64,000 bases of DNA, from contig JADANN010000389.1 in NCBI GenBank assembly GCA_018806985.1, forward strand, positions 682,001 through 746,000. The letters are read 5' to 3'. Under the pieces are notes generated by a model. It saw only the letters and a program-made list of their open reading frames with translations. It ran no database searches and was not told the origin of the DNA. Below are positions 50,664 to 62,800 of this stretch, piece after piece. Origin of the DNA: Angiostrongylus vasorum. Taxonomy: Eukaryota; Nematoda; Chromadorea; Rhabditida; Metastrongylidae. The position numbers and the translations under genes are program-made. Position 1 is the stretch's first letter, and every line of letters begins with the position of its first letter.

Positions 50664-50884
50664 TTTCCAGTTTACCTTTGGACTTCTGGAATTTATCCAG
50701 GACTCCTCAATGGTATTCCGCATTAATGTTTTTTAAAAAAAATGAGTAAAAAAGAATAAGGATAGAAATGGGAATAGACTAAGAAAAGAATAAAATAAAG
50801 AAGAAAAAAATACAAAGTCGGTCGGTCTTCCGAGTTATCAAAACTGGATAGTTCTCAGACTGCAGGGACCACCTAGTAGGTGCG

Positions 50885-51480
50885 CTTTAGCTACCTAAAC
50901 CTTGGACGTTCAATGGAGAACAAGATGAAGAAGGAATTAGACAGAAGAAGGGGGAGAAGTATGGGCCTCATTCGGATCACTCAAAAAAAGCCACCGACCA
51001 ACTAAGCAACCCAAAAAATCATGTTCACCGTCTCGATTCGACAGTCCTCCCAGCGCTCTGTTATGCAGCAGAAACCTGCGTTGATACCTCGACCACGTAA
51101 ACAATAGTGCGCACTTCTCACAGAACGCTTGAACGATGTCTTCTGAAAGTTAACCGGCACCCATAACCTCTAGCTAGAATGTACAGCCCAGGCCTTCGAA
51201 ACCTATCCCGTCTTCTGGATCTAGGAGTATATATGTCAACATCGAAACACAGATGGTGCCGTCACATAATAAGAGAAACAGATGATAGGTGAACGAGAAA
51301 AACATTGGAATGGACTCCAACAAAATGCAAGCGTCCTATTGGAAGACCATCAAAACGGTGGGCGGACGTATTCGTGATTAGCACCAACCATCTACATTCG
51401 AAGATAGGAAAGATTTCAGAACTATGAAATGGGCCTCGAAGACGTCACCATGTTCGAAACCGACCACCACCATGACCACG
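50885..51480 (+). mobile_element. 3' end of a second RTE family
   Basis: Translates in pieces to the C-terminal part of an RTE protein: LFDSTVLPALCYAAET, then ERCLLKVNRHP, SKHRWCRHIIRETDDRW, WTPTKCKRPIGRPSKRWAD and FETDHHHDH. The wording differs from copies A-C, so it is another lineage. Stops in several places. It is truncated at the 5' end, as is usual. Confidence 0.75.
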
Positions 51481-51484
51481 ATTG

Positions 51485-51562
51485 CGCGTGACGAAAACAA
51501 ATGGTAATTATACCGGAGCCCACATAACTAGTGAAGACGGCCCATCCAAGTATCCAAATAGG
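51485..51562 (+). mobile_element. SINE family 3, 3' end only
   Basis: AAACAAATGGTAATTATACC, GGAGCCCACATAACTAGTG and GAAGACGGCCCATCCAAG, directly after the RTE 3' end. Confidence 0.6.
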
Positions 51563-52715
51563 CACGTATTAACTGCAGAGAATAGCTTTTTCTGGCTCGA
51601 AGCCTAATACAATGGCCTGTATTTGACAACTTCTCGATTATGTGCTTAGAGTGCCAGATAAGACCTGTGCGGCAAAATCACGGGTTTCGGCGCACATTTT
51701 TTTGCAGGAGTGGTGTTCATCGAAAACATCATCGTCGAATATGGAAGACTGGAGTGCGGTAGTTGCTCCACTGAAATGCCAATGTCATCCTACAAAGGCG
51801 ATTTCATTACCTCATCCTAAACCATTCTAGCACCAATCTGCGGACGCTGGATGACTCCGTTAGATAAGGGCGCGGATGTGTCCTCAAAATACTGAGCATG
51901 TCTGCATTCCAGGGAACCTCTAACCGTGCTCTACACCTAATACTGAAGTAGTTTTTGTTATTTATGAATGTTTTCCAGGGTTCCGTGCACAGACCAGTCA
52001 ATTATCAGTTAGAAGTAGAAGTTTATCATTTAAAACTATTTGTAAGTTGATATGAAATGTCTTTGTGAATGATGTTATTTATGGAAGAAAAGAAGGAGTA
52101 AGGTTCATTTGTTATTTGCTGATGTTGTGAACGTGGTATGTGGTATGTGGTTTCTGTTTCTGGAAGTAATAGGAACATTTACTGCGGTTAGTTTCTCGTT
52201 ACTCTGAACAAGTTCTTCGCAATCTAAGCAAAATGCCGAAGGCTAGATGAAGCGATCGTATCGTTCATGAGTACGTTTGCAGGTTTCTACTTCACCAACT
52301 CCCCTTGGTGCTCTCCAGGTCTCGAATATGTCAAATACTACTTCGAATCGTCAGTTTTCAGCTACAGGGTTATCGACAGCTGATAACATTCGAAAGTCAA
52401 GCAATGGAACTATGTATGCTGCAAGAATCACCTATGAGTAAGGACTCCTACTTGGAACAAATTTTCTTCCAGAACTGTCGATCCACATGAGATGTGAATA
52501 ATTTATCGTGATAATAGTTCATGTGAGATTATGGGATTTATAAGTAAAAAGTTGTTACGGGTTAGCGGCAAGAAGCTGCGGGTGATTTCTAACGACAGTC
52601 CTTATCATCTAGCACTGCGTCAGATGTTGCAGTTTTAATGCAATAGGTCTTGAATACTATTGTTCCCATTAAGCATTACTTATTGTCACACTTCTGAAAA
52701 AAAAGAACCTGTAAT
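51563..52715. other. No recognised feature
   Basis: AT-rich. Open frames near 51642 and 52305 have no recognisable motif. Confidence 0.35.
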
Positions 52716-52719
52716 GATC

Positions 52720-53105
52720 ATATTGTGGGGCGGATCGCACAGTAGTAGTGATGTCCGTCATCACGAGCATGGTGCTAATTCGATTCCGCTCCAGGTCAAC
52801 CAAGCCTCTCATCCCTCCTCGCTCGGGAAACTGGTACCGGACTTCTCTGGGAACAAATCACTCTCTGCAATCTAATCGGGAACGCTCCGGCCCGGCTATC
52901 TCAGGACCCCAGGGGAGAATCGCTCGAACAGCATTCTACGACATTTAAGATGAAATGAAAATCTTCAAGCAACAGCTGAAGCCACTCGTTAAAATATGGA
53001 AGATCTTCGTGGACAATGCATTCGAGGAAACAACTGGATGTGAGAATTGATGGGATCCGCACAGTAGGCGTGAAGACGGGTCAAATGAAATAAAATAAAA
53101 ATGAA
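52720..53105 (+). mobile_element. SINE family 4, full length
   Basis: Box A region GATCGCACAGTAGTAGTG, box B region TAATTCGATTCCGCTCC, then TCGGGAAACTGGTACCGG, ACCCCAGGGGAGAATCGC and TTCAAGCAACAGCTGAAGCC. The tail is GGATCCGCACAGTAGGCG, GTGAAGACGGGTCAAATG and an A-rich end AAATAAAATAAAAATGAAAA. Confidence 0.85.
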
Positions 53106-54040
53106 AAATGGTCATATTTCGTTAGAAGTAATAATGAACTGCTACCGCCACCGATGAATTTTGATGTTCAAAGATCGTGCATGTACACCTCCAGGATTCT
53201 TGCAGACGAAATTATTTTCCCAGTATTTCATCACCAAGAGACGAACTACTCATAGTAGGACGGGATGTACAGAATATATCTGAGGTAGGCTTTGAGAAAA
53301 TAATACTAATTCTGTTTCATTTCTCTCCAATCACAGGTATGGCTTCATCCATCTCCTTCATGTGATGTGCGGAAAGATAACCGAGCGGTGGAGATGAAGA
53401 TTTCTGACAGTTCGACTACTTTTTATCATCACTCATCTGGTTCAGGTCAGTTTTTGCGGAGGAGAACAAGAGGAGAGGAATCCACTTTCGGATTCTTAAA
53501 TGCTATTAATCGTGATCTTATGCTGCTGACGAGTGGTTTTCTTTAATGTTGGGTGGTATCTTAATAGTTGTACGATGTTTTTTTTTGAAGTATGAATCTC
53601 ATTGGCGGGCAATTCCCACGAAATGAATATATGAAACCTATATGAACAATGTCGTTATTAGTAAGGAAGTCTAGAAGGCCCAAGACAGTCGACGATTATC
53701 ATAAACTGTTTATCTCTCGTTACCGACTGTAGAAGTGTTCTTCTGTTAGGGGTAATAAGTCACACCTGGGTTCAACCTAATTGAATGAATGCGATTATAA
53801 GAAAAATGAAACTCAGGAAGAACAGTACCGTGACGAATGGAAATATCCGATCTTCATATGCACCTTGCCGAGTACTGGTGCGTCAGAGTTTCAATCAGTT
53901 ATCATCAGGGACACTCGTAAGTCTTGCATTCCATAGGCCCATCTTTTCTTTTTTCATTAAAAAGATACAAATTGTACAGCGTCAGCACTCTTGAAATATT
54001 CTACTGGTATGAGTTCATTTCAACTGTTTGAAAATCACAA
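53106..54040. other. No recognised feature
   Basis: AT-rich spacer. No coding or repeat motif recognised. Confidence 0.35.
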
Positions 54041-54044
54041 CAAT

Positions 54045-54225
54045 CAGATGCGGATCCTATCAATCCTTTCATTCAGTTCGTCGCTTCGTATCCGACATCC
54101 TCGACAGCCTCCGGATTTTCTTGTGATTACGGCTGATACTCCAGGATTTTGTTTTCCTCATGAATGTCGTTGAATGTTGGTCGAGTTGCTCCTTGGTAGA
54201 GTCGTGGGATAGCTCTACTAGAGCG
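54045..54225 (-). mobile_element. SINE family 4, decayed piece, minus strand
   Basis: Mirror of the family-4 3' half: CAGATGCGGATCCTATCAATC, CCTCCGGATTTTCTTGTG, ATGAATGTCGTTGAATGTTGG and TCGAGTTGCTCCTTGGTAGAG. No head. Confidence 0.55.
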
Positions 54226-54825
54226 TTTCTAAATCTTTATAGCACGCGCTAGCTGGGTTTTGTTAATTGCAGAATTTTTTCGGTCGTCTTGTATCAACCT
54301 ATCGAGCACGGCAGGATCAGAGACGCGATTGGATTAGGGCAACGTCGAGCCAGCATTTATTGTAAGGGATCTTTAACAAATGCGCTTCCGCTCCTGAAGA
54401 GTGAGTGTCATACGTAAATGTAATTTGATGCAACGTGATCACATTGTCGGCTGTCAACGTTTTCGTTGTCATCAGAATCCAAGGGATGCCACTAATCCTC
54501 TTCTCCGTGGTTTTCAACGTCGCCAAACGTCCCGTGTTCGTAACTACTTAGTGCACATGCTTTGATCGTACTACGTAAAGGTCATAAGAAACTGGACCAG
54601 AAAAAGTTAAGGCAAAATCAAACCTTTTTCTGTGCCACTAGCTTCACGTGGAAATCATATTATATTGTATTTTCGTGTATATTTAGGTTCTAGCTCGTTC
54701 ATTACTGCGACTTCTGGTGCTTCTTGTCCTAAATCGGCAGATAAGGGACATTCTGTGATGGCCATACTTGAATGTAAATATAGCAATAGATATAGATTCT
54801 TCCTCCATTGAGTCAGTGTTTTCTT
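54226..54825. other. No recognised feature
   Basis: AT-rich spacer with no recognised feature. Confidence 0.35.
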
Positions 54826-54829
54826 CTTA

Positions 54830-55705
54830 AGCAGACGCGAGTTTATCAGTAGTAAGATTTATTCGATAATGGCTAATGTTTCTGCGGTTTCGCCCTCTTC
54901 GGATTGTGAAAAGGTCAACCTGAGATGCATTCCACTCATTCATACACTTTCATGACTCAGGCAGAAAAACTATGTGCATAAAATCTTCCAATCAGGATCT
55001 GCTTCTTTCAAACAATTTTACTCTCTATAAGTGTTACAGTTATTTAATTGAGACCAGGCACACAGATTCTTACGTAGGCGTGAAAGGTGCCTGGCTCAAC
55101 GGAGGAAATCCCACTAAAGTATGGCGCGAGAGTACAAGTGATCACGAGGCATTCCTACCTGCGATTCATTCTTGGATGTTTGGAGTTTACCGGAAGCACA
55201 TGAAGAGTTTTAGGCGCTAATGTTCTAGATTCGTGAGTGAGGATAGTGACTTTTACATGGAAATCTCCTCTGTGCTTTATGCATACCTAGTGGAGTGTTT
55301 TGTTTTACCTTTAAGTGTTCCAGCTAGGTATTCTTTCATACGGATGCAGCGTGATGTACCCGTTTCACCAATGTACTCCTCCCTTCACGTTTTGTAGAAG
55401 ATCAAATAAACAATACCCGAACTCATGCAATCATCGTTTTTATCGTTAGGGCATATCATGAAATTTCTCGGTGCACATAGACGGTCACATAGACGGTTAT
55501 TAACTAGCACGCGTCTGAGTGGTGTGTTCAGTATTTCAGTCAGTGCTACTGAAACTTTTAGAGCGGACCTTTTTAGGCATTGCTTCGCAACTGTGTCTAC
55601 CTCGTTAGACATAAACAGCAGGTTAACTGGACAGTAAATTCATGAATATTTATTTATAAACCACGTTATGCATCCCATGGGTCCGTCTACACAGCTGGCA
55701 GTGGG
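54830..55705 (-). mobile_element. Penelope-like element, RT mostly deleted
   Basis: The terminal block (54835-54930) has CCGAAGAGGGCGAAACCGCAG on minus. The endonuclease region (55130-55430, GAACTCATGCAATC on plus at its start) and linker (55430-55620, minus frame KQCLKRSALKVSVALTEI) follow. A last scrap near 55655-55705 (AACCACGTTATGCATCCC ... GTCTACACAGCTGGCAGT) corresponds to RT sequence at 37110-37150 of the large copy. Most of RT has been deleted in between. Confidence 0.75.
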
Positions 55706-55709
55706 TGTA

Positions 55710-56745
55710 GTAGCGGCTGCGATTGATGCACCAGTATTGTCGTGACCGCTGAGCCACTCACGACGTTGTATAATTTAGTGGTGGAATACCAGTGGTACTG
55801 AATCTTAGACAGTGTACAGAGTACCGATTAGACGTTGTTGCCTCTGCTTGACTCTCGAAGGTGAACCTGTATCGTGATTCTTACTATTTGATAGTTCTGT
55901 AATATATAGATATCACCCCTTGACGTTTGAGAGGCTGTGAATCGAAAGCCAAAAAATAGGAACTGTACTTCTGTGGTACTGCAAATGATCTGTAAGCAAC
56001 AACTGTCAAATGAACCTGCTATTTGAGTTCTTCATTAGAATGCTAGGGCCGGTTTGCTGCTTTGGATGCAGAGCCACACGGTGTTGAATTGTTTGCTCGA
56101 ACAAACTTCTATCCGCTCGTTCATCGCCACGCGGATTTTATGATTGCTGCCTTTACAGAGCAAATCTCAAACTTTCGTAACTAAACCGTCCATAACAATA
56201 ATAACACAATAATAACGACAAGACGATACGGAAGCTGTACAAGCGGCGAGATGACAATAGGATAAATAAATAAGGATAAGACAATAAGTAAGAAGTCACC
56301 ATGAGGTAAGAGAGTGGTTGTGTTATAGGCTATTGGGTTAATGTGAGAAAGAGGTTTAACATAAGATACAGTTTAACCTAGAAAGGTAAGGAGCATGTGG
56401 TAGTGCGGGCAGCAGACTAGATGGTTGATAGCGCGAGTGGCTTGCTGTAATTGGCTGCCATACTAATTTTGAGGAATGATCTAGAATAGAATACAACAAT
56501 GACAGTGCAGTGAAATTAATATGGTAGGAGACACATATAGGAATGAAATAGGTTTAATACATCTGTTGTTATTAAGATGGTAACAAATGTAATGCGCAAT
56601 AGTGACTAGTACTGCTTATGAACAGCCTAATCACTGGGATCTGCAATGTGAGGTGAAGCGAGAAGGTGAAGACCAAGACGGTATTTAGGCTAATATTAGG
56701 CTAGTATTTAGGCTGTTAACGTACAGTGAAACTGTAGAATGTTTC
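55710..56745 (-). repeat. BEL/Pao LTR-like repeat, copy 1
   Basis: A long direct repeat of 59885-60471 plus 63040-63480. Shared blocks are GCGATTGATGCACCA, TTGTTGCCTCTGCTTGA, GTGATTCTTACTATTTGATAG, GCTGCTTTGGATGCAGAGCC and AGAAGTCACCATGAGGTAAG, then TTGGCTGCCATACTAATTTTG. Minus is taken as its sense strand from the env-LTR-gag order seen at 58.4-59.1 kb. It ends against a family-1 SINE scrap. Confidence 0.7.
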
Positions 56746-56754
56746 TTAACTATT

Positions 56755-56838
56755 GCATCCGATCACCTACAAACGATGATTAATGAAGTCGAAAGCATAG
56801 CGCATCGCTCAGGGGATTGATCAACGCCGAGAGCTTTA
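56755..56838 (+). mobile_element. SINE family 1, 3' end only
   Basis: CGATCACCTACAAACGATG, ATTAATGAAGTCGAAAGC and GGGGATTGATCAACGCCGAG, followed by AGCTTTAGAG. Confidence 0.8.
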
Positions 56839-56839
56839 G

Positions 56840-57065
56840 AGGGACTTTATTATAGCTTGTGTAAGGTCCAGTGATGTCCTTTGCTCATACACGGTGGATA
56901 AGCGAACAGCAGTTCTGCCCAGTTTTTCGAGGAGTTGAAGAATGAGTTCCCCGGAGTTTCCACACTTCTTAGTGAGAAAATCGATAGCTTTTTGTTAGTT
57001 TTCCTTGCTGATTTTGAATTTCTTTGTAGTTTTAAAGCGGTTCTCCTTCTAAGGAGATACTGAGG
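56840..57065 (-). pseudogene. BEL/Pao gag fragment, minus strand
   Basis: On the minus strand it matches the DNA of the plus-strand gag at 59270-59450 (GAAGTGTGGAAACTCCG, TGAGCAAAGGACA). The reading frame has shifted, so the 72-codon open frame is out of the gag frame. It lies next to the left env-like arm and no LTR separates them. Confidence 0.75.
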
Positions 57066-57112
57066 CAATTAAATTTTTTGCAGGTCTGAGACTTTTCGTG
57101 CGCCCTTCGCAC

Positions 57113-57542
57113 ATTCAGTATTGGTTGTTCCATACAGCCATTTGGTGAACATTGTGTTCGCAGTGCTCGTGAGAGTGCTCCCACCTATTTCGAAGCTGAT
57201 GACTGTGGGTCCGCACGCTACTATGCATCTTTCTTGGACACGAGCATTATTGAAGCTGAAACGAAGTTTTGAATTTTACCTTCTTGTACTGCCAAGGTAC
57301 TGCGAATGCTGCCGTTATGGGCACTATTTCGGTTTGCGCAGACCTCGAAGATGTGCACGCCATGTGCGCCAGTTCGCACACTTATAACACCTTTGTATGT
57401 GGGTATCATCAACTTGACATGTAGTGCTGTCTATAACGACCGACGTCTGCCCTTACATCATCTTCAATACTCGCGATGATTTCGGCGGTTGTCATGCTTG
57501 GACATGTCGCTTGTATGCGTCACGCATTACTTGATGGAATTT
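57113..57542 (-). repeat. Left arm of a 430-bp inverted duplication (env-like segment)
   Basis: Reverse complement of 57609-58034 with few differences; the spacer is 57543-57608. The outer ends meet at the TTGGTTGTTCC block (57121) and the inner ends at GCATTACTTGATGGAAT / ATTCCATCAAATAATGC. It holds the same env-like sequence as the right arm. Open frames on plus here are antisense artefacts. Confidence 0.85.
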
Positions 57543-57608
57543 CAGGCAAACGTTTCAACATTCTTCAATGACATGAGGTAGATACTCCTAATTCTTCCGT
57601 CGCTAACA

Positions 57609-58391
57609 TTCCATCAAATAATGCGTGATGCATACAAGCGACATGTCCAAGCATGACAACCGCCGAAATCATCGCGAGTATTGAAGATGATGTAAGGGCA
57701 GACGTCGTTATAGACAGCACTACATGTCAAGTTGATGATGCCCACATACAAAGGTGTTATAAATGTGCGAACTGGCGCACATAACGTGCACATCTTCGAA
57801 GTCTGCGCAAAGCCGAAATAGTGCCCATAACGGCAGCATTCCCAGTACCTTGGCAGTACAAGAAGGTAAAATTCAAAACTTTGTTTCAGCTTTAATAATG
57901 CTCGTGTCAAAGAAAGATGCATAGTAGCATGCGGACCCACAGTCATCAGCTTCGAAATAGGTGGAATTTTAAAATTCACAAGCACTGCGAACACAATGTT
58001 GAACAAATGGCTGTGCGGAACAACCAATGCTGAACATGAAGTGCGATGCTCAGACTTTTGGTCCATCGTAGACGTACCGCTACAGTGGAATCAAACACTA
58101 ATAGTTGCACTATTCTGTCTGTAATTACTGATAGGACTCACCCATGGATGGATATCAATTTTCGGAGCACCGGTTGTTTCGTATGTATTCGGATGGAAAG
58201 TGAGACTGATATTCCTTTTCTGGTTACTATTTCATATACTCAACTGCTGTCGCAGACTATTCATCCACTATAAAGGAACCAAATACCTACGACGAATTCG
58301 AGCAACATACTGCATTCAACAACATCTATATTCGTATAACAGTGTCTACACCACGGAAAAACAACGACAACAAAAGCCATGGCGAAATTAA
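57609..58391 (+). pseudogene. Env-like glycoprotein relic of a BEL/Pao retroelement
   Basis: Fragments on plus resemble the C-terminal half of the phlebovirus Gc-like envelope proteins carried by some nematode BEL/Pao elements. There is a Cys cluster (TTCQVDDAHIQRCYKC, ~57712-57760), a later Cys-containing stretch (~57895-58120) and a hydrophobic membrane-like segment with a basic tail (~58205-58280). At least two frame changes and several stops break it, and the N-terminal half is absent, so it cannot encode a working protein. The inner 426 bp form the right arm of the inverted duplication. Assignment rests on Cys pattern and context, not on a database match. Confidence 0.5.
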
Positions 58392-58394
58392 TAA

Positions 58395-59108
58395 AGCTGG
58401 GCCGTAGTGTAGACAAGTCAACTAATAAAGATCATCTAACATAACACAATATTCTCTTGGATACCTGGTTATTGGACGGTCCATCTTCATTGGTTGTGCG
58501 GCCCCAGCATATTCACCATTTTCGGAGTTTTGCTGGCTTAGCCATTGTGTTTCCCTGGAGTTCCGAGGTCAGCCTGGCCAAAGTTCGCCCCAAGGCGTCA
58601 CCACCACAAGCGGTCGCCACCCTGGTGGATCAGAAGGAGATTTGCCATCATGCGACTAGCTTGATACTAGGATGGTGGTGGATCCTGGTAGTGGTTTGTT
58701 CTTAGCTGGGGAACGCCGGACTCCTCGTTATCTTGGGAGACGCTGCCTGGGTGGATGAATCCTCCAGCTGTACATCGCAGCTCGACACCCAGGAAACCTG
58801 CCACGATGAGGCGGTAAACCGTTGGAAGAACATTATTCTCCATAGTAACTTTATGCTTTATGCATTCTGATTGTCACTGATGCCTAGCCAGATATGACCG
58901 AAAGCATTGGCCTCAACAACAATAACAATGATAGTGGGTCACCCACGACAAGCAGCATCTACCCACAAAGTGTAGCTGTCAAGAGTAAAGGATATGTTAG
59001 TATAAACAATATCATATACTTTCAATATCATGGAATAGAATACTGTTCACGTCTTATACAAGGCTTTTGCCGCCATAATTGTTATATGCAAGGACGACGC
59101 ATCATCAT
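58395..59108 (+). repeat. BEL/Pao LTR-like repeat, copy 2 (partial, split by a SINE)
   Basis: Reverse-complement match to 63660-63960: AATATTGTGTT...TTAGATG, CATATCTGGCTAGGCATCAG, GTTGTTGAGGCC and CCTTGTATAAGACGTGAACAGT on the minus reading. It starts just after the env-like relic and runs straight into gag, skipping the rest of the LTR and the gag N-terminus. It is interrupted at 58457-58829 by a SINE. Confidence 0.75.
58457..58829 (-). mobile_element. SINE family 3 with target-site duplication, minus strand
   Basis: Full family-3 blocks on minus. It is flanked by ACAATATTCTC (58446-58456) and ACATTATTCTC (58830-58840), 10 of 11 bases alike, inside the LTR-like repeat. This gives the true ends of the family-3 unit (~373 bp). 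Confidence 0.85.
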
Positions 59109-59830
59109 TGCAAACTGCGATCGACAGGAGTCCCCAGCCATCCACAATCTCCATTCCGAAATTCACCGGCGATATTTGGGAGTGGGACCGCTTTTGGGAG
59201 CTCTTCAATACAAATATACCCTCACAATAGCTCACATAGCTACAAAAACTCAACTACTTCATTGGCTCCTAAAAAGAAGAACTCCTTCAAGCAATAAAGA
59301 AGTTCCAGATCACTAAGGAAAACTACCAAAAAGCCACTGATTTCTTCACTAAGAAGTGTGGAAACTCCGAGGAACTCCTTCTACAACTCCTCGAAAAAAC
59401 TGGACAAAACTGCTTTCCGCTCATCCACCTTTCATGAGCAAAGGACACTATTGGAGCATATACAGCCTGTAATATTCAAACTAATCGAAAAAAGGAGAAA
59501 ATGTAGACAATCACTGCATGTACAAAAGAAGTACTGTCGAAACTTTTCATCAACACTCAGCGCAAAGTACTTACAAAGAAAACAACAACTGAGAAACTCT
59601 TTGACATGCAACTACATCTACAATTCTCAGAGGAGATAATCTCCAATGAGGAATTGATATCACGATATACCACAAGTAGCCGATCAATTCCAGCCACCAC
59701 AACCAGTTCTGAGAGCAAAGCTAAACAAGAGAAATCCCAACATTCTGTGCTCTCATGCATGTATTGCAACGGCAATCATAAGCCGCTCTCGCAGGAGCGT
59801 GATTTGGTTTCTGATGATATGTTTGAAAAG
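59109..59830 (+). pseudogene. BEL/Pao gag relic with zinc knuckle
   Basis: One frame with stops reads ISIPKFTGDIWEWDRFWELF (~59135-59200), then KEELLQAIKKFQITKENYQK and KKCGNSEELLLQLLEK. A shifted frame downstream ends in a single knuckle CMYCNGNHK (~59756-59782). The IPKF.G...W..FWE.F and LQ..A...I..F.....NY..A blocks are typical of Pao/BEL gag. The N-terminal ~150 residues and everything after the knuckle (protease, RT, integrase) are missing. Confidence 0.8.
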
Positions 59831-59884
59831 GACAAATTAGCTGACCTACATCCTTTTATTCAGTCGATGCACAAAATTACCTTC

Positions 59885-62800
59885 TAGTGGTGGGTGCGAT
59901 TGATGCACCATTATTGTAGGGACCATTTAGCCACTCACTACTTTGTAGCAGTTCAGTGGTGGAATATTCAGTTGTACTGAATGTTAGATAGTGTAGAGAC
60001 TATCGACTAATTGTTGCCTCTGCTTGAATCTCGAAGGTGAATCTGTGTCGTGATTCTTACCATTTGATAGTTCTATAATATATGCTATTAATCCTTTGAA
60101 GTTTGAGAGGTTATGAGTTGATAGTCAAGAAAAAAGGAACTGTAGTTTTATGGTACTACAACTGATCTGTAGGAAATAGTTGTCAAACGAACCTGCGATA
60201 AGGTTCTGCGCCAGGATACTGAAGGCCGGCTTGCTGCTTTGGATGCAGAGCCACACGGTGTTGAACAGTTTGCTTGAACGAACTTTTATCTGCTTTTATC
60301 TGTTCTTCACCACGCGGGTCCTGTGATTGTTTCTTCGCAGAGCAAATCTAAAATTTGGGTAATCGAACCGTTTACAATAATAATGATGGAATAAGAACGA
60401 CAAGGCGATATAGAAACAGTACAAGCGACGAGATGATAGTAGGACTAATAAATAAGGATAAGACAACAAGTCTCACTCATATGAGGGATCTCGAGCCGGT
60501 TAGTCGCGAGGCTACGTGGCGCGTCCCCAGGTGGCGGATAGGGGGGTTAATCGCGGACCAAAAGCGACCTTTGCTTCGCTGAGACGCAGGTGGATCCAGG
60601 GGATGGACTCCCTATTTCTGCTGCGCCGATTTGGCACATACTTTCTGTATTTGCTAGGCGTATTCCTGCATGCGTGTGTGGGTGCGTTTTCGCTTTATGC
60701 GTCTACAAGTTAACTCGGCCAAAAAGCCTGCAATCAAGTGACAGGGAAGTGTATGGGAGGCGGTTACGAGTCGCCTCCAACAAATAAGCTCCATGCCCAC
60801 TCCGGAAGAGCCTGGCAAGCTACCCGTGAGCATACCAAGCCCCCACGTTCAGAGCCCAGCAAGCTATACATGGGTATCAAAAAAGCCAAAAAACAGTAAA
60901 AGAAACGGGCCTCATTCCCCTGACCCCGAAAGAGCCCCAATTCGGCAACGTTGGGTAGGACGAATACAGAGAGACTGCTAAAATCTCAGGGCCAATGGAA
61001 GCTGCCTGGATCACGAAGAACTAAGGTGATGATCTGTACCTAAAATGCACGTACACTTGCATCCGAGTCCTCGATAGAAGACTTGCTCATGCAAGCAAGA
61101 AGGATAAGTACGACATCATCGGCCTGGCGGAGACGAGACGACGCCACTCATGCAACGCCGTCTATGACACCGGAGAAGAACTGTTCCTCGGAACATGCGA
61201 CAGTAGAGGGTCGGCAGCGTCGGCGTTCTTGCCAACACGAGTTTGTCCATGAACATTGATTCATTCGAACAACTACCAACCGGAATCGAACGTTTACGAT
61301 TAAGAAAATGTGGATCAATTCCGGCTTTGACAATCCCGTCGTTTACGCGCCGACATCAAACTATGACGAAGAAGAAGTTGAAATGTTCTATATGGACTTG
61401 GAGAAGTTCTACACAGAAGACAATACATTCTTAAAGGTCAACACTGGAGATTTCAACTCTAAGACTGGACCAAGAAGAACGTCTGAAGAACGTCACATTG
61501 TGACCCACAGATTGGAATGGAACGAACAGGGTGAGCGCCTATCTGAGTTTGTCATGGCGACCAAGACCATCCATGGTAACTCGCAATTCCAGAAGCTCCA
61601 CCCTAAGCGCTGGACGTGGGAGTCTCCCAATGGAGAGTACCATAATGAAATAGACCACATCATAGTAAACAGAGGGTTTTACCTAACCGATGTCGCTGTC
61701 GTCCCAAAACTTTACACGGGATCAGACCATGTCTCTTTCGTACAAGATTGCATTTCTCGCAGAAAGGAGAAGAAGTCGCTGAATTAAAAAACCGAAGTCC
61801 TAGAACCACCGTTAACTGGGACTTATTCAACTCATTAGTGGCTGTTGGGAAAATGCCATTGTCGATAACATCGACAAATAGTATAATCGGCTCATTCAAC
61901 ATCTTCACGTTAGCGCTATGAAAGCTGACAGTTCGAAAGTCACCAAGAGACGTCTGTCTCCAGAAACACTCGAGCTGATACGCCGGGCGTGGAATCGCAC
62001 GAGCTGCAGGCAGCAGCGAACTAACGTCCAAACTTGCAAAACAGTGCAGACAGCTACAAAGATATTAATATCGACGTCAGAAGAGGGGTTAGGCAAGGCG
62101 ATACCATCTGGCCAAAATTATTTACCGCCACCCTACAGAACGTCATGCGAGCATTGAAATGGGATAATATGGGAGTAGAAATCGGTGGTCGGCAGTTACA
62201 TCATCTTCGCTTTGCTGATGACATCGTCCTTATAACACCAAACATTAGCCAAACGGAACGTATGCTTGCCGACTTTGATAAAGCCGGTGGAAAGATTGGT
62301 CTTCGACTAAACCTTACAAAAACGATGTTCATGAAGAATGGATTGGTTTCGCATGCCCCTTTCACGCTCAACGGAACGAATATCTCCGAATGCTCCAGTT
62401 ATGTCTATCTAGGTCGGGAAATCAATATGATGAACGACTTAGATCCAGAGCTGAGCAGAAGGGAAACGAGCGGCTATGGGAGCTTTCAAGAGCATCGAGG
62501 ATGTAGTGAAGAGGACAAAGAACACCCAACTCCGTGTCCACCTTTTCGACTCAACGGTACTTCCTGCCCTAACGTATTCGTCAGAAACCTTTTCGTTGCG
62601 TAAGCGAGGCTGAAAGATCACTCAACGTTATCGAACGCGCAGTCGAAAGTGCGATACTAGGAGTATCCCGTTTCACACAAGTAAGTGATGGGATCCGAAG
62701 TTCCGACCTGCGTCAACGATCAAAAATCAAAGATGCATTTCTGTACGCCAAACAGTCGAAGATAAGGTAGGCCGGACACGTAATGCGTATGAATGACAAC

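Noticed and set aside
57121..57387. Plus-strand 88-codon frame and the matching 150-codon minus frame at 57614-58066 as conserved proteins
   Set aside because: They are alike only because the arms are inverted copies; both are antisense to the env-like reading.
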